Part shown: piece after piece, positions 22,220 to 34,400 of the stretch
How positions within the stretch are numbered: position 1 is the stretch's first letter
Layout of the letters: each line of letters opens with the position of its first letter
Assembly (NCBI GenBank): GCA_002794785.1
Contig: NBBA01000016.1
Span: 898,602 to 962,601 of the forward strand
Length of the DNA: 64,000 bases
Source: Coniferiporia sulphurascens
Lineage: Eukaryota > Basidiomycota > Agaricomycetes > Hymenochaetales > Hymenochaetaceae
Reading direction: 5' to 3'
Made by a program: the position numbers and the translations under genes
Notes under the pieces: generated by a model
Seen by the model: only the letters and a program-made list of their open reading frames with translations
Databases searched by the model: none
Told to the model about the DNA's origin: nothing

Positions 22220-25200
22220 ATGTCTGACCTTCCATCGCTCCTGCTCGCGTCTCTCAATCCTACAACACGCAAGCAAGCAGAGCAGAATCTTGCGGCCCTT
22301 TCAGCGCGGCCAGGTTTTCTACCCGTGCTTCTACAGCTCATTCTCAGTCCCACGCAGGATCGATCTGTCCGATTGGCAGGGAGTGTCTTTCTGAAGAATA
22401 CTGTAAAACGGAGATGGGAAGAGGTCAAATATCTTTCTAACATATATGCGAACTGGTGCTGACGGAAATTAGGACGAACCACTCATCCCAGAAGGGGAGA
22501 AGGGTCACTTGCGCTCGCTACTCGTCCCCGCCATGATTACTCTTTCAGGGCCGACCGACAAAAATTTACGAGCTCAAGTTGCAGAGACTGTGTCCATTAT
22601 TGCAGGATACGATTTTCCGGAACGGTGGGATAACCTCATTGATGTAAGTAAACTGTCTTCTCTTTTACGCTTTACATCGCTGTATGCGCTCCCAAGGAGC
22701 TCTGTTTCTTCTGTGGCCTTAAATCACAGCCTCAAAGGAACTACACGGGCTATCTATACTAGCAAATCTCCTGCTCTGCATCACCATTTTGAAATAATGG
22801 AAACTCATAATTGCTTCACCAGCAACTCGTTCAAGCCCTTTCACCATCACCTGAGTCTTATTCCACGAATTTGTCCGTCCTTGAGACAGCACATTCAATA
22901 TTTGGCCGCTGGCGCTCCGAAATGCGTTCGAACGAACTTTACACTGTTATCAACTTTGTCCTTTCTAGGTTCGTAGAGCCGTTCTTGCAGGTGTTCCGGT
23001 ACACTGCAGCTCTGCTGCTAGATAAACCCCTGCCTTCAAAACAGGATGCGGAAACAATCGCGCAAGCAATGGTTGTAATGCTCAATCTTTTCTACGACCT
23101 GGCTTGCCAAGACTTGCCTCCTGCACTTGAAGATGCTCAAGCTGAATTCTTTGGTCCTGAGTCTGGCATGTTTGTGCGTTTCCTTGCCTGGGATCCGACG
23201 GAACTGCAGACCGATGCGGATGAACCGACGCCAAGCGTTGCGTCGCAGATTAAAACCGCAATCTTCGAGCTGGCAGAACTCTACACACACAGGTATCCGG
23301 AGCTTCTCACGAGCTCAGCATCTGTCGAGTCATTCGTACGCGCGCTGTGGACTCTTCTTGGCGGCGGTCAGCGTTCTGGTCTTGCGTACGATGGACTTGT
23401 CTCGCAGTCGTTGCGTTTCCTTAGCACTGCAATCCGTTCGGGAAACTACCGCGGCATCTTTGAGAGCAAGGAAACAATTGCGGGACTTGTGGAAGGCGTC
23501 GTTGTTCCGAACGTAACGCTACGTGAGCATGAAGTCGAGCAATTCGAAGACGACCCTCTCGAATATGTGCGCCTCGACTTGTCTTTTGCGAGCGCGAGTG
23601 CTGCGGTGGGATCGGGCGGGCTGACTGCGGAAGGGACAACGCGCCGTCAGGCGGCTGCGGATGTTCTGCGCGCGCTCGTTGCAAGTGGTTTCGAAACTGA
23701 CACAACGGAGGTGGTACTCGGTTGGGTTGGTCGTGGGTTGCAAACATATTCTTCTGACCCGCGTGGTGAGGATACGTGGAAACGAAAAGATGAGAGTGTG
23801 TATCTCCTAACGGCCGTTGCAACACGCGGTGCGACTGCTCAGGCACGTCTTCTGATTTATGAAGGGCGGACGCGAATGCTGATGGCCCTGTAGCAAGGAG
23901 TAACGAGCACGAATGTGCTAGTCGACGTCGTACAATTTTTCTCACAGCATGTCTTCCAGGACCTGCAAGCTGAAGCAGATGCCGTACATCCGATCCTTCA
24001 AGTTGACGCTATTCGTTTCCTCTACTCATTCCGTAATCAAGTGAGTCTCCCCATCGGATCACCTCGTTGATGTCTTCTAAAGTACGTTCTTTGCTACCAA
24101 GCTCACAAAAGAACAACTCATATCTGTTCTGCCATTCCTCCTCCGCCACCTCGGCTCCGCAAATTATGTCTGCTACACTTATGCTGCTACGACGATCGAG
24201 CGTATCCTTTTCATTAAGCGCGGCACGCAGCTTCTGTCAGTACTTCCGCATATGCAAATTTACTAAAAACAATAATCTCATTTCGTCTTCAGCTTCAACC
24301 ATGAAGATACCCGCGAGATTGCCCCGCAAATCCTCAACGTTGCCTTAACTAAAATTGAATCAGGCGGGACGCCCGAAAAAATCGCCGAAAACGACTACTT
24401 AATGAAATGTGTGTGATGAATACGGTTATGTCTGGGCTTCATTCTTACCAACTCTTAGGTGCCATGCGGGTCATACTCATCGCTCGCACAACCCTTGCAA
24501 CGGATTATGAGAACCTTCTTCGTCGTCTAGTCAGCATCCTTGGCGCTATCGCCAAAAACCCGAGCAATCCAAACTTTGACCAATACCTATTCGAGAGTAT
24601 TTCCGCCCTTATTAGGTACGGATATTAAAGATTTACTACGGGTCAACTTATTTGACGTACCACAGATTCACCACCGCCGCCTCCCCACAGACGTTACCCG
24701 CATTTGAGCAAGGCCTGTTCACGCCGATGACCTACATTCTACAGCAGGATATTGATCGTGAGTGGGTAATGAGGAGCCTTGATAGTTCATTGATCAATGT
24801 AATTCTTTTCCACAGAGTTTATTCCATACGTCTTCCAAATCCTTTCGCAGATGCTCGAACTACACCAGGGTGATCTTCCCGCAGATTACCGCTCCCTTCT
24901 CCCCTTCCTGCTTCAGCCTGCAAGCTGGGCACAAAAAGGCAGCATACCGGGGCTCGTACGCCTGCTCAAAGCGTTCCTGCGACGTGACGGAGCTCAGCTT
25001 GCCAGCACGGGCCAATTCACTAGCGTCCTCGCTGTGGTGCAGCAGAAGCTTATCCCGTCGAAAGTGAACGACGCTTGGGGTTTCGAGCTGCTCCAGACCA
25101 TCCTCCGGTTCATTCCGGTCACGCCCCTGAGCCAGTACATGAAGAGCATTATTACAATGTTGCTCACTCGTCTGCAGACGGCACGGACGGAGAGCTACTT

Positions 25201-25911
25201 GTACTCTCTGGTGTACTTCTTTATGTATGCGATGGCCATCGATGTAACTGAGTTAACGCCGGACTTTCTTGCGGGTGCTGTCGAGCAAGTTCAACCTCAG
25301 TAAGGCTTCAATTCAATCCATTTATGGTAGCTGTTCTGATGAACTCCCACCAGATTGTGGTCGCAGCTTCTGGGTAACGTCATCCTGCCCCAGGTATCCA
25401 AAATGTCCCCGAAAGACAGGAAGGTCGTCATCATTGGCATGACGAAGATGCTGACGCAGAGCAATATCACACTTGCCGAGCCTGCTGTCGCTCAATGGTG
25501 CGTATCAATTACCTGTCTCTACTACCAACATTACAATCATCAATCTCACCTTATAAAAACAGGCCGACAGCGTTTATTGAGCTCGTGAAGCTGTTCTCGG
25601 AATCGAAGCATCTGCAGAGCGCGCAGTCAACCGCGGCGGAAGACCCAGACGAGGTGCTACGTTCAATTGACTTTGAGGAGCAGGGCGCAGGCTACCAGGC
25701 TGCGTACTCAAAGCTTGCTGCAAGTGAGGCAGCGCCGGAGGACCCGTTCGCACAAGTACATGACCCGCGCGCGTTCGTCGGCGAACAACTTGCGTTGGCA
25801 GTGAATCACAACAACCGTATGCGCGGGCTCATCGAGGCTGCCATGGCAGGCGGTGGTGACTCGGTGCGATCGTTTGTGCAGGGGCTCGTAGCTGATGGGC
25901 ACCAGATTTAA
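22220..25911 (+). CDS. CSE1: Exportin-2 / importin-alpha re-exporter Cse1
   Basis: Eleven exons encode about 1005 residues, close to the usual 960-990 of the family. Cse1/CAS is a HEAT-repeat karyopherin that, with RanGTP, returns importin-alpha from nucleus to cytoplasm. The N-terminus (LLLASLNPTTRKQAEQNL) is the importin-beta N-terminal domain. Later landmarks are FPERWDNLID, VLETAHSIFGRWR, FVLSRFVEPFLQVF, DVVQFFSQHVFQDL, LLRHLGSANYVCYTYAA, NHEDTREIAPQILNVAL, NPSNPNFDQYLFESISALIR and FEQGLFTPMTYILQQDIDQF. Exons: 22220-22423, 22473-22643, 22823-23842, 23894-24040, 24102-24235, 24293-24408, 24459-24615, 24666-24757, 24816-25299, 25354-25497, 25563-25911. The summed length is a multiple of three. 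The third intron (23843-23893) appears to be GC-AG; without splicing it, TAG 23891-23893 would stop translation. Confidence 0.92.
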
Positions 25912-26928
25912 TCGGCTTCGGCGATGGCAAAGGTCGATGGCATGCACTATTGGATTACCGATACGATTTGGATGGGGTAATAAGAAAAGAAGAACTAGCT
26001 TCATTGTACACTACGCCGGAGGCGTGGTATCCGGCGCACTTGCATTTCAAATGTTGGCCGTTGTTTCTGCATAGAGTAGCACTGATCTCTGATGAATAGC
26101 AGACCATTATGATCCTACAACATCTCGGCCCCGAGATCTCCGGTAAGATTAATGCCGCGGGCCTCATGCGGGAGTTAAGGTAGTAACGCTGAGAGTAATG
26201 CTGAGAGACCATCACATGGAAGATGACCCGCTCCAGAAACTTGGATGCAGGAACGTGATACACAGCCAGCTGAAGACTGCAAAGTTGTCGTGTCTCATCT
26301 TGAGGGACAACGAATTCTGGGAATCAAGGTGTGCGCTCGGTCCGTAGACTCGGAGGTCCGACAGGTCGCGGGGCGTAGATGAAACAGCCATGTTTACGAT
26401 ACGATCCATCACCATGATCACCCTATCATCTACCTGTTGAAACTGGAAGTACTAATTCAAATAGAAAACGAGACAATGCGAGATTCGGTTCGATGGCTTC
26501 ATTCCTGCAACGAGGAGGAAATTATATAATAGTAACTGGTACAATAAACGCTAACACCTAAATATGTATGTAGGAATTCGATAAAATTACACAGTGATCT
26601 AATGGATAGATACAGTGGTGCCATCCGGCGCAAATAGCCAGCGGTGCCGGGCACGAAACCGGCAGCCGCGAATGTCCAGGCTTAAAACCTTCAAAGCTGA
26701 TTTAAGTAGCTTGATTCAAGCTAAAATAGAGGATTTTCTGTAAATAGCTCAACTAATCTTACTGCGCACCACGAATACATGGGTCTAGAAGTGCAACGAG
26801 AAATGCTCAGCCACAATCATTAAACAGCCGCACATGCCGATCGTCGGAGTTGTAACTTTCTCGCCAACTTCCGTCTATTCATGAAGTATCAATAGTTCCA
26901 CAGAGAAGTCGGTTCTTCACCAACTCCC
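25912..26928. other. Intergenic region
   Basis: Open frames on the minus strand (25955-26263, 26212-26421) have no recognisable motif. No RNA gene found. Right part holds the promoter of the next gene. Confidence 0.4.
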
Positions 26929-29481
26929 ATGGCTCCCGCTTCGCCGCCTCTGGGGCCGTTGCAGACTAAATCTTACAATTTACAGGATAAAGAGCAGCAT
27001 CCTGGTATCAATTATGGGTACAGGCTCTATGAACGTGGTGTCCGCCAAAGAGCCCTCGGTTGTATCCTTCTAGGCATCCTTGCTACGTTGCTTATCATCT
27101 GTACCGGCATCCGCGTGTCCGACTCAAATCTCACATATATGCTTATCAAGAACTACGTGTTATCTGGATTAACGTCTCGTGAAAATACTGGGAGTGGTCT
27201 AGCCCATAGGCCTGTAAACAGTCAAATCGCAGTGTTCAAATGGACCGATGTGAGGCTGCTGTGCTTTCAGAAAGACTACATTTCAATAGTATATTATTTC
27301 ACAGCACATACCTTCGACAGAATTGAATTGGACGACGTGCTACGAGGACTACCAATGCGCGAGGCTCTCGGTAAGCAATAACAAGGTAGGAGCGGCTGGC
27401 TCTTTATGCTACGTTTCTGCAGGTTCCTCTGGATTACTCAGCTCCCCTCGGGGAAACTGCGGCCATTGCCTTGATTAGGACCGCCTCAAAGTTCTCTCCC
27501 GGAGATAAACGGTATCGTGGGCCGGTCCTCTTCAATCCTGGTATGTCTGCCACAATTTCAAACAACACACAGGCATAGATGACTGAAAGTACGGTACACA
27601 AGGCGGGCCGGGGGGTTCTGGAGTTAGCACTCTACTGGGCCGAGCACCTCTGTTCCGTGAAGTACTCGGCGACGGATTCGACTTGATCGGATTTGATCCA
27701 CGAGGTGACGTCCTTTCTGAAATACACCCTCCTATACAGAGCCTCTTATTTGCATCATGAAATTCGTGGCTACATGTTCAGGAGTCGGACACACGACCCC
27801 GTTCGTGTCCGCGTTTTCGACTTCAGCGGAGGCGGGCGCCTTTTTCATCGGAGAAGAGGGAAACATCAACGTTTCCGCCTCTGCCCTCGGCGAGTCTGTC
27901 GCCCGTGGCCAGATCCTCGAGAGGCTCACTGTAGATCGCGCAAGACGCGCTGCTGAGCATGTCTCCACGCCTACAGTGGCACGCGACATGATGAGCATCG
28001 TGCGCGCAGCGGGACAGGAAAAATTGCAGTACTGGGGTTTCTCGTGTGTTTTTCCATCCTGGTATCGATTTCAATCCATGCACGTTTCTGAAAAAAAAAT
28101 CCTCACTAAGGTACGGCACAGTCCTTGGAGCAACGTAAGTATTTAACAGAATTTCCTTGCGCTCACGAAAGACTTAATAAGAAACGAAGATTCGCCGCTT
28201 TATTTCCGGTAAGCTTCGTATGTGTTCTTGGTGGAGACATTCCGCTGTATGCCACACACTGTTGCATTAGGATAATGTCGGACGCGTTGTCATCGATGGC
28301 GTTGTAGACTCCGAGAATTACTTCGCAGGTAAGCCGGTCTCCTCACCGGCAACGTACGCATACAGATTCATCCCTTCGCAGGCCTGTGGTCAAATAACCT
28401 CCGTGATACCGATGCAGCCCTCCTTGACATTTTCCAGTCCTGCGTAGAAGCAGGCCCAGAAAAATGCGCGCTATTCGAGAACAGCACCGCACTTGTCCAG
28501 GCGCGAGTCGACCGGCTCCGCAGTTTACGCGCTGTCCCAGAGACGCGATCTCGACACGCTAATGGCCTGCGACTGCGCTGCGACAGGGGAACAGAGTGAT
28601 GCGGCACCGAGTGGCGGAAAAGAGGCCGGGGTTTCCATCGCGTGCGGCGACGTTGTGGGCGGGCATGAGAGCCTGGACGAGTTGCGTCTCGGGTACGAGG
28701 AGATGGCGGAAACTTCGATGTTCGCTGATACTTGGTCGTTCCGTTCTCGTTGTTCGTAAGTTACCCTCCTTCGCGACGGACTCTCCTTCGCATAGATGGG
28801 ATCTGACTTGGAGCCACACGCAGGGGGTGGGATTTCCGTGCCAAGGACCGTTTTAATGGTAAATCGAGAAGAAATTTGCGCTTCTGCACTAAATTAAATT
28901 ATGATCTTCAAGGAACCTTCGAGAAAGCAACAAGCTATCCGCTATTACTCATCGGAAACACAGCTGGTAGGGAAATTTCTGCATACAATTGCATCTTGCC
29001 TCTGATGTACCGAATCTCTCAAATGAACACAAGATCCGGTCACACCGCTCTGGAAGTGAGAGATTCTATTTTTACTCATAACTCTTCTCTGAAACGATAT
29101 TCTTTCTCTTCGTCCGTGCAGCGCACATAAAATGTCGAGGGGATTTAAAGACTCCGTCGTTCTGACGCAGAACTCGTCTGGCGTGAGCCCTGCCACATAC
29201 TCCCTTTTACTATCTTCCGCTGGCTATCCTAACACATGACCATATAGCATTGTTCGATATCGGCGACGTCGCTGTGCACCGTCCGTGCCATCCGCGCTTA
29301 CTTCCAGAATGGCACGCTTCCAGAGGCGGATGCTATCTGCGAGACGGAGAGCTCGATCTTCGGTGGCGGTCTGGGCGTAAACACGAATGCTCTAGATGAA
29401 GAAGACAGAAGGCTTCTGCGGGCGTCTCAGATGCTGCAGGAGAGCTACTTCGTGCCTGCCTTAGGCAAGCCATACGCGTGA
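26929..29481 (+). CDS. Alpha/beta hydrolase with TAP-like C-terminal domain (tripeptidyl aminopeptidase-like)
   Basis: Multi-exon gene. The N-terminus has a membrane/signal-anchor helix (ALGCILLGILATLLIICTGI). Then come ELNWTTCYEDYQCARLSVPL and DYSAPLGETAAIALIRTA, the oxyanion motif VLFNPGGPGGSGV, DLIGFDPRG, GVGHTTPF, the nucleophile elbow YWGFSYGTVLGAT (Ser split by an intron), DNVGRVVIDGVVD, the acid region LLLIGNTADPVTPLWNAHKM, and the His region SSGHCSISATSLCTVRAIRA. All three triad residues are therefore present. The end is YFVPALGKPYA, TGA 29479-29481. The middle is odd: the frame of FENSTALVQARVDRL (to about 28,517) and that of AVYALSQRRDLDTL (from about 28,520) do not agree, and a stretch usually found between them is missing. 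A 46-nt GT..AG intron at 28495-28540 would restore the frame. Probably a secreted or membrane-bound exopeptidase, unless inactivated. Confidence 0.75.
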
Positions 29482-31453
29482 CCGACCTACGTATCTCGCA
29501 TTCTTTTTCGTAAAAGTCGAGAGGATTCATGTATTCTTCTTATCTTTTTGGATATCTGTCATACGCAAAGACCAGGGGAGTATTTGGTGATCGCGTACCC
29601 CTGTGTAGGGCGTGAAATAGGACATACCTTCAAGACCATTGGGGGTGGCGCCGCTTTCACCGTATCTATAGTCACCTGTCCATGGCTGCTTCGACTCCGT
29701 GGCACAAGTCGATATACGATGACGGTTTCCATCGCGGCCGTTGTTGAATCCCCTTCCGTGCAGAACGACGACTTGACATTACCGTGGTACCAAGACGCTG
29801 AGAGGCATGAGGCCAAGGCGCCTCGAGGCTCGGTTAAAGGGGGAGAGGTAATAAGACGATATGGTGGGTGCGCGCAGGCTGGTAACTGTAGGCAAGTGGA
29901 GGCCAAAGCGGTTTCCCTGATAAACCTGTTGCAATGCGCATCTCCGATTGGGATTCAAAAATTTGCGGCGCTGGTGAATGCACTTCGTGTCTAAGTATAT
30001 CGTTTAGTAACTAGTAAATAGTCGCGTGAGAGGACTTTAAGTTGAGTGCGCATACAATAGGATTTTTTTTTTGAAAACTTTGAAAACCCCGAACGGCACG
30101 CGGTCAAACTCGGCATGAAGCTCAGACTTCACCAATCATGTGCATAAATAGGTTCACGACGAATCAAGAGCTCCCCGACTCCCCAAGGCAGCCACAAGCG
30201 GTGTTAAACCATCTTATCTTATTTCAATATCTTATCTTATCTTATTTTTCTAGTCCACAGTCGGATCGATCGGCCGAGTCCCGATTACAAAAGAGATGCG
30301 ACCTCAGGCTCTCAAATGAGAAATGGGCGAAAGGCTGAGGGCTAAGCATTGAGTACCAAAAACAATTCAAACAATAGGGGACGCGAAATTCGCCCGTAAT
30401 GCTCTCGTGCTTCCAACAAAGAGAAGGGAAAGCTTCGAAACCTTAGGTCTACTTGAGTCTCGAGTCCCGACTCCCACTCTCACGCGTTCCATCGCGACAA
30501 TACTGCGGTCGAGGACTCGAGGGCCCCGAGAGCAACCCCTAGCCTCCATTATTATAATTTAGTCTTTGATATTCGCGCTGTCTCAGAATGGGTCGAGGGA
30601 GTTTATGCGTGTACAGCGGCTGGGATTAGGGCGAAAGCCGGTCGTTCTCGTAATCTTTACTTCACACAGTCCTTGCCAAGTGTGAAATGCGAAAAAATAA
30701 TGATTACGAAAAGAAAAGAAGATAGCCAAATACATTTCCTTTCCCTCCGTGCGAGAAAAAATACGCAATGCGCTATGTTACTCCACGTAGTTGACGAGCG
30801 AATCCAGTTTATACTATCTTGCAAACATCAAACCCGAATTTACTGTACTCAGAAGAAAGAAGGAAGAGGGAATATTCCACAGCCCGGATTCAGAGTAGTA
30901 TTGAATGAATGAATGAATGAACGAAACACAGGAAAAATGAACACCTCCACGTACGTACAGTGTAAGTTTGTTTGCAGAGAAAGAAGACGAAGGAATATAT
31001 GTAGGGGAATTTTTGCAGTTGCTGGTGGGAAATCCGGCCTTTACGATGCATGGGTGATACGCGCTGGTCTAAGTTCCAAAAAGAAAATGAGGAAATAGAA
31101 GAAAATAAACGAGATTAAAACGGAAAGGAGATAGATGTGAGAGCAGAGAGATGCAGGTAAAAAAAAGAGGGGGATATAACAGGGCGATAGGGAGGAGCGA
31201 GGGGGGGGGTAATAAGGACAAGTAGGTATTGTAGTAAAGTTGACAATGAGAGATGCACAAGGAGCGTTGGAGGATGGTACAAACGGTACATGATATCCAC
31301 GGATTGAAAAAATATATAATTGCAAAGGAATGGGGGGTAGCACAGGAGAGAATAGCATTGATAGTGGAGAAAGGACTGAGAAATAGGCCAGAATTAAATG
31401 AGCTTGGCGGGTATTGCGCCCTTTCTAGGTAAATCGATTATTTTTCTTCGGGC
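29482..31453. other. Intergenic region with simple repeats
   Basis: Contains CTTAT-type repeats at about 30,211-30,248, a GAAT repeat at 30,903-30,920 and a G run near 31,201. Overlapping frames at 29548-29994 (+) and 29559-29906 (-) both stay open but neither shows family motifs or splice signals; at most one could be a small gene. The right part is the 3' flank of the large Ser-rich gene. Confidence 0.4.
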
Positions 31454-34400
31454 TTAAACCGCAGTTGGTCTGCCCTTGGTCGATCCCGCACGGGGCGGGG
31501 GAAGCGAACTCTGACGATACACCATCCCTGTCCCCGTGCGTGGCTTGCCCGTGATGCCGGCTGTAGGGGCAGAAAGCCGTGAAGGTGATGGCGTCCTTGC
31601 GGTAGCCGCAGACACCGAACTGGGAGGACGCAGCACGGACGCGGACGGCATTGAACCGTATGTCCGCCTGCCCCCATATGCGGAGCTCGGCGGGGCGGAA
31701 TATGCAGATAACGCTGGGGATGCGGGGCTGGCGGGGCTTGACGGACTCGATTCCGAGGTTGCTGCCCGAGCTGCGAGAAGCTGCGCACGTTGCTTGTCAT
31801 GCAAATTGCGGTTGTAACCAAGAATCGAGCCCGAACGTGGAGCTGGCTCGCCCGGCTGGAGCGGCTTCTCCTTCTCCCTGTCTCCGAAAGCCTGCATTTG
31901 CTGTTGCTGGAGTGCCGGGAGGCGTAGTGGGCGAGGTGTCGTCATTCCCGAGCCAGGGAGACGAGAGGGGCGGGGGACGGCCGGGACAGGCTCGTCCGTC
32001 GCAGAATCTGGAGTTGACGCCGGGGCCGACTTTGACGAGGATAGCGCCCGAGGCCGATTGCGCATAGCGAGTTGACTCGTCTTCGATAAACTAGCAGTTG
32101 GCGTCTTAGCTCTGAGGCTACCTGACTCGACGTTCTCTTGCTTACGCCCTTTGTGTATGCCGGAGCTAGAAGAGAGTAAATTGAAGTCCGATGCTGAGTC
32201 GCATAGGTCATCGTCCCGCGGCGTCGGGGGAAAGGCTAAGCTAACGCTGCTCGAGCTCGTTGCCCCGCTGACTGGAGATGGAGACATCGATCGCTCTCCT
32301 TCCCGTACGCCTTCATACTCCCTCCCTTTCGAGTTTAGGTGCTGAGCGTACGGGCTCGGGCCAGATCGGGCCAGTCCTGTAGAAGAATGAGACTTCGACA
32401 GTGGATGCGGAGCAGACCCCCGTGCGAGCCCACTGGAGTTGTAAAATGACCGAGAGGAGTTCAAGTTCGGACGATTCGAGGACGTCGAGGATGTCCTGGA
32501 TACGGCGGGTGTAGACTTCATGAAGAACTGCGACTGCTTGGAAGAGGATGAGCGGAAGGAAGCCATGCTGTTGTTGCGAGACAGTGCCAACTTCGAAAGA
32601 CTGTGTGTTAACGGGGAAGGCGCATCCTCGTCCTCGCTATAAAAAAGCAACAAATGCAGTCGAAGATACGTCAGAGTGTGAAGGAGATTCAAATTAATTA
32701 ATGGAATGAACGAACCTATCACTCCATCCGAGCCCCGTGGTAAGCCCAAGCCCTTCACGAAGGAGATTGCCATCACGGTGACGTTTGCGTCTACGCTCTG
32801 TATCGCGTTCGTCCTTGTACAGACCGGACTTGGTCATGACAGATCCTATCGAGACTGTGGGGAAGATGCGATAACGTCAGCGAAAATAAACTTGCTATAG
32901 CGACCGTCAGCGAGAAAGACGTACCGTTGGTCATGTTGCTCACGACACTCTCACGACCACTCAATCCACCCATCGAGCCGAGTGATCCACGAGAACTCAG
33001 AGAGCTGCATGACACCACGGACGCAAGGACCTTCGAGTGTGGCGAGAGTACGCCCTCGCGTAAGAGAATGTGCGGTAACGGCGTATGCAGATCGATGTCA
33101 CTATCACTTTCGCTGACCTCTTGCTCGTCCAAAGTCTCCCTCGGATTGTCGTCATCACGACCCACGCCACCAAGCTCATCCACGTGCATCTCATCCCTAT
33201 TCGCGCCTTCATTCATCCCAAATCGCGGCGACAAATCATACCCGCCCCGATGCCGTGCGATCGCGACGCCATAATCCGCGCTTGCATCTGGGTCCACCTC
33301 GAGCATGATCCCGCCGTACGCGCCTTCCAAATCCATATCGCCGTCCTCCGGGTCCTCCCGCACAGACGACCGGCTCAAGCGCGACACCGAAGACGAGCCA
33401 GAAAATGCGCTGCTCGCACGTGATGCACGCGCCAGCGCTCTCTCCCTCTCGCGTTCGCTCGGGAGTGACGGACGAGGACGCGCGCGCAAATCCCGTTTGC
33501 TCGCTCGCATCGAGCCAGATCCACTCGACCGAGCAGACGATACAGAACGAACGGGACGCGGCGTCGCGCACATCATCGACGCAATGTCGGGCGACGTTGC
33601 TCCGCCATTCCGGGGAACGCTGTCCCTGCCACGGCGTCCACTGCGGCTGTCCTTGCGACTCGGGGTTGAAGTCTCAGCTTCTTCGCTTTCGGGCGTCGGA
33701 TCCAGGGCGGATCCAGTATCAAGTGGCGCGTGCGGTAACGGCTTCCGGCGACTTTGGCTCATCGTGCGCAATATCCCACCGTTTGCACCAGTGCCCGTAC
33801 TCGCGGTGAGGAGTCCGTTCGAAGGCGCTTTCGTAGACATCGTGCTAGGGGTCGTAAAGGACCGTGAAACCATCGCATGCGAAGTTGGCGTCGCTGGGAA
33901 CTGTCCCAGGAGTCCTGCAGAACTCAATGGAGAGTGATCAGCACCCATACGGTCGTCATCGTCGTCCACGTCCGAGAGCGGAGGAATTGGGGACAAAGAA
34001 GATGAGAGAGGTGAGCGCGCGCCCGACATTGCGCGAAGCGTACGGGCCATGTTTGCCATTTCCAAAGGCGATGGCGAAGTGTTCACCCCACCTTCTGGAT
34101 ATGCATTCCTGCCCGACCGAGAAGGTGTAGTCGGCATAAACGGGGTTACCGCGCGGGCAAGTAGCGGGTCGGCGTGTAAATCCTCTGCGACAAGGAGGTT
34201 CATACTCGACGACTGTGTGCTGAGGGCAAGATTGAGAGAGGCTTGCGAACATTTTTGTTGCGGTGGCTGTGGCGTTTCCTACGACGACGGAATTGAGTCA
34301 GTGTTTGTTAAACCTCAGACAGACAGGAAGGTGACGCATGCATCGCCTGGGACGATCAACAAAAGAAGAAAAGAAGCACGAATGGAACGCAGGAGTAGCG

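Noticed and set aside
23891..23893. In-frame TAG in CSE1 as sign of a pseudogene
   Set aside because: A frame-keeping GC-AG intron explains it, and the rest of the gene is intact over eleven exons.
29548..29994. Overlapping open frames on both strands (148 and 115 codons)
   Set aside because: Neither shows family motifs; codon pattern gives no clear preference; kept as intergenic.
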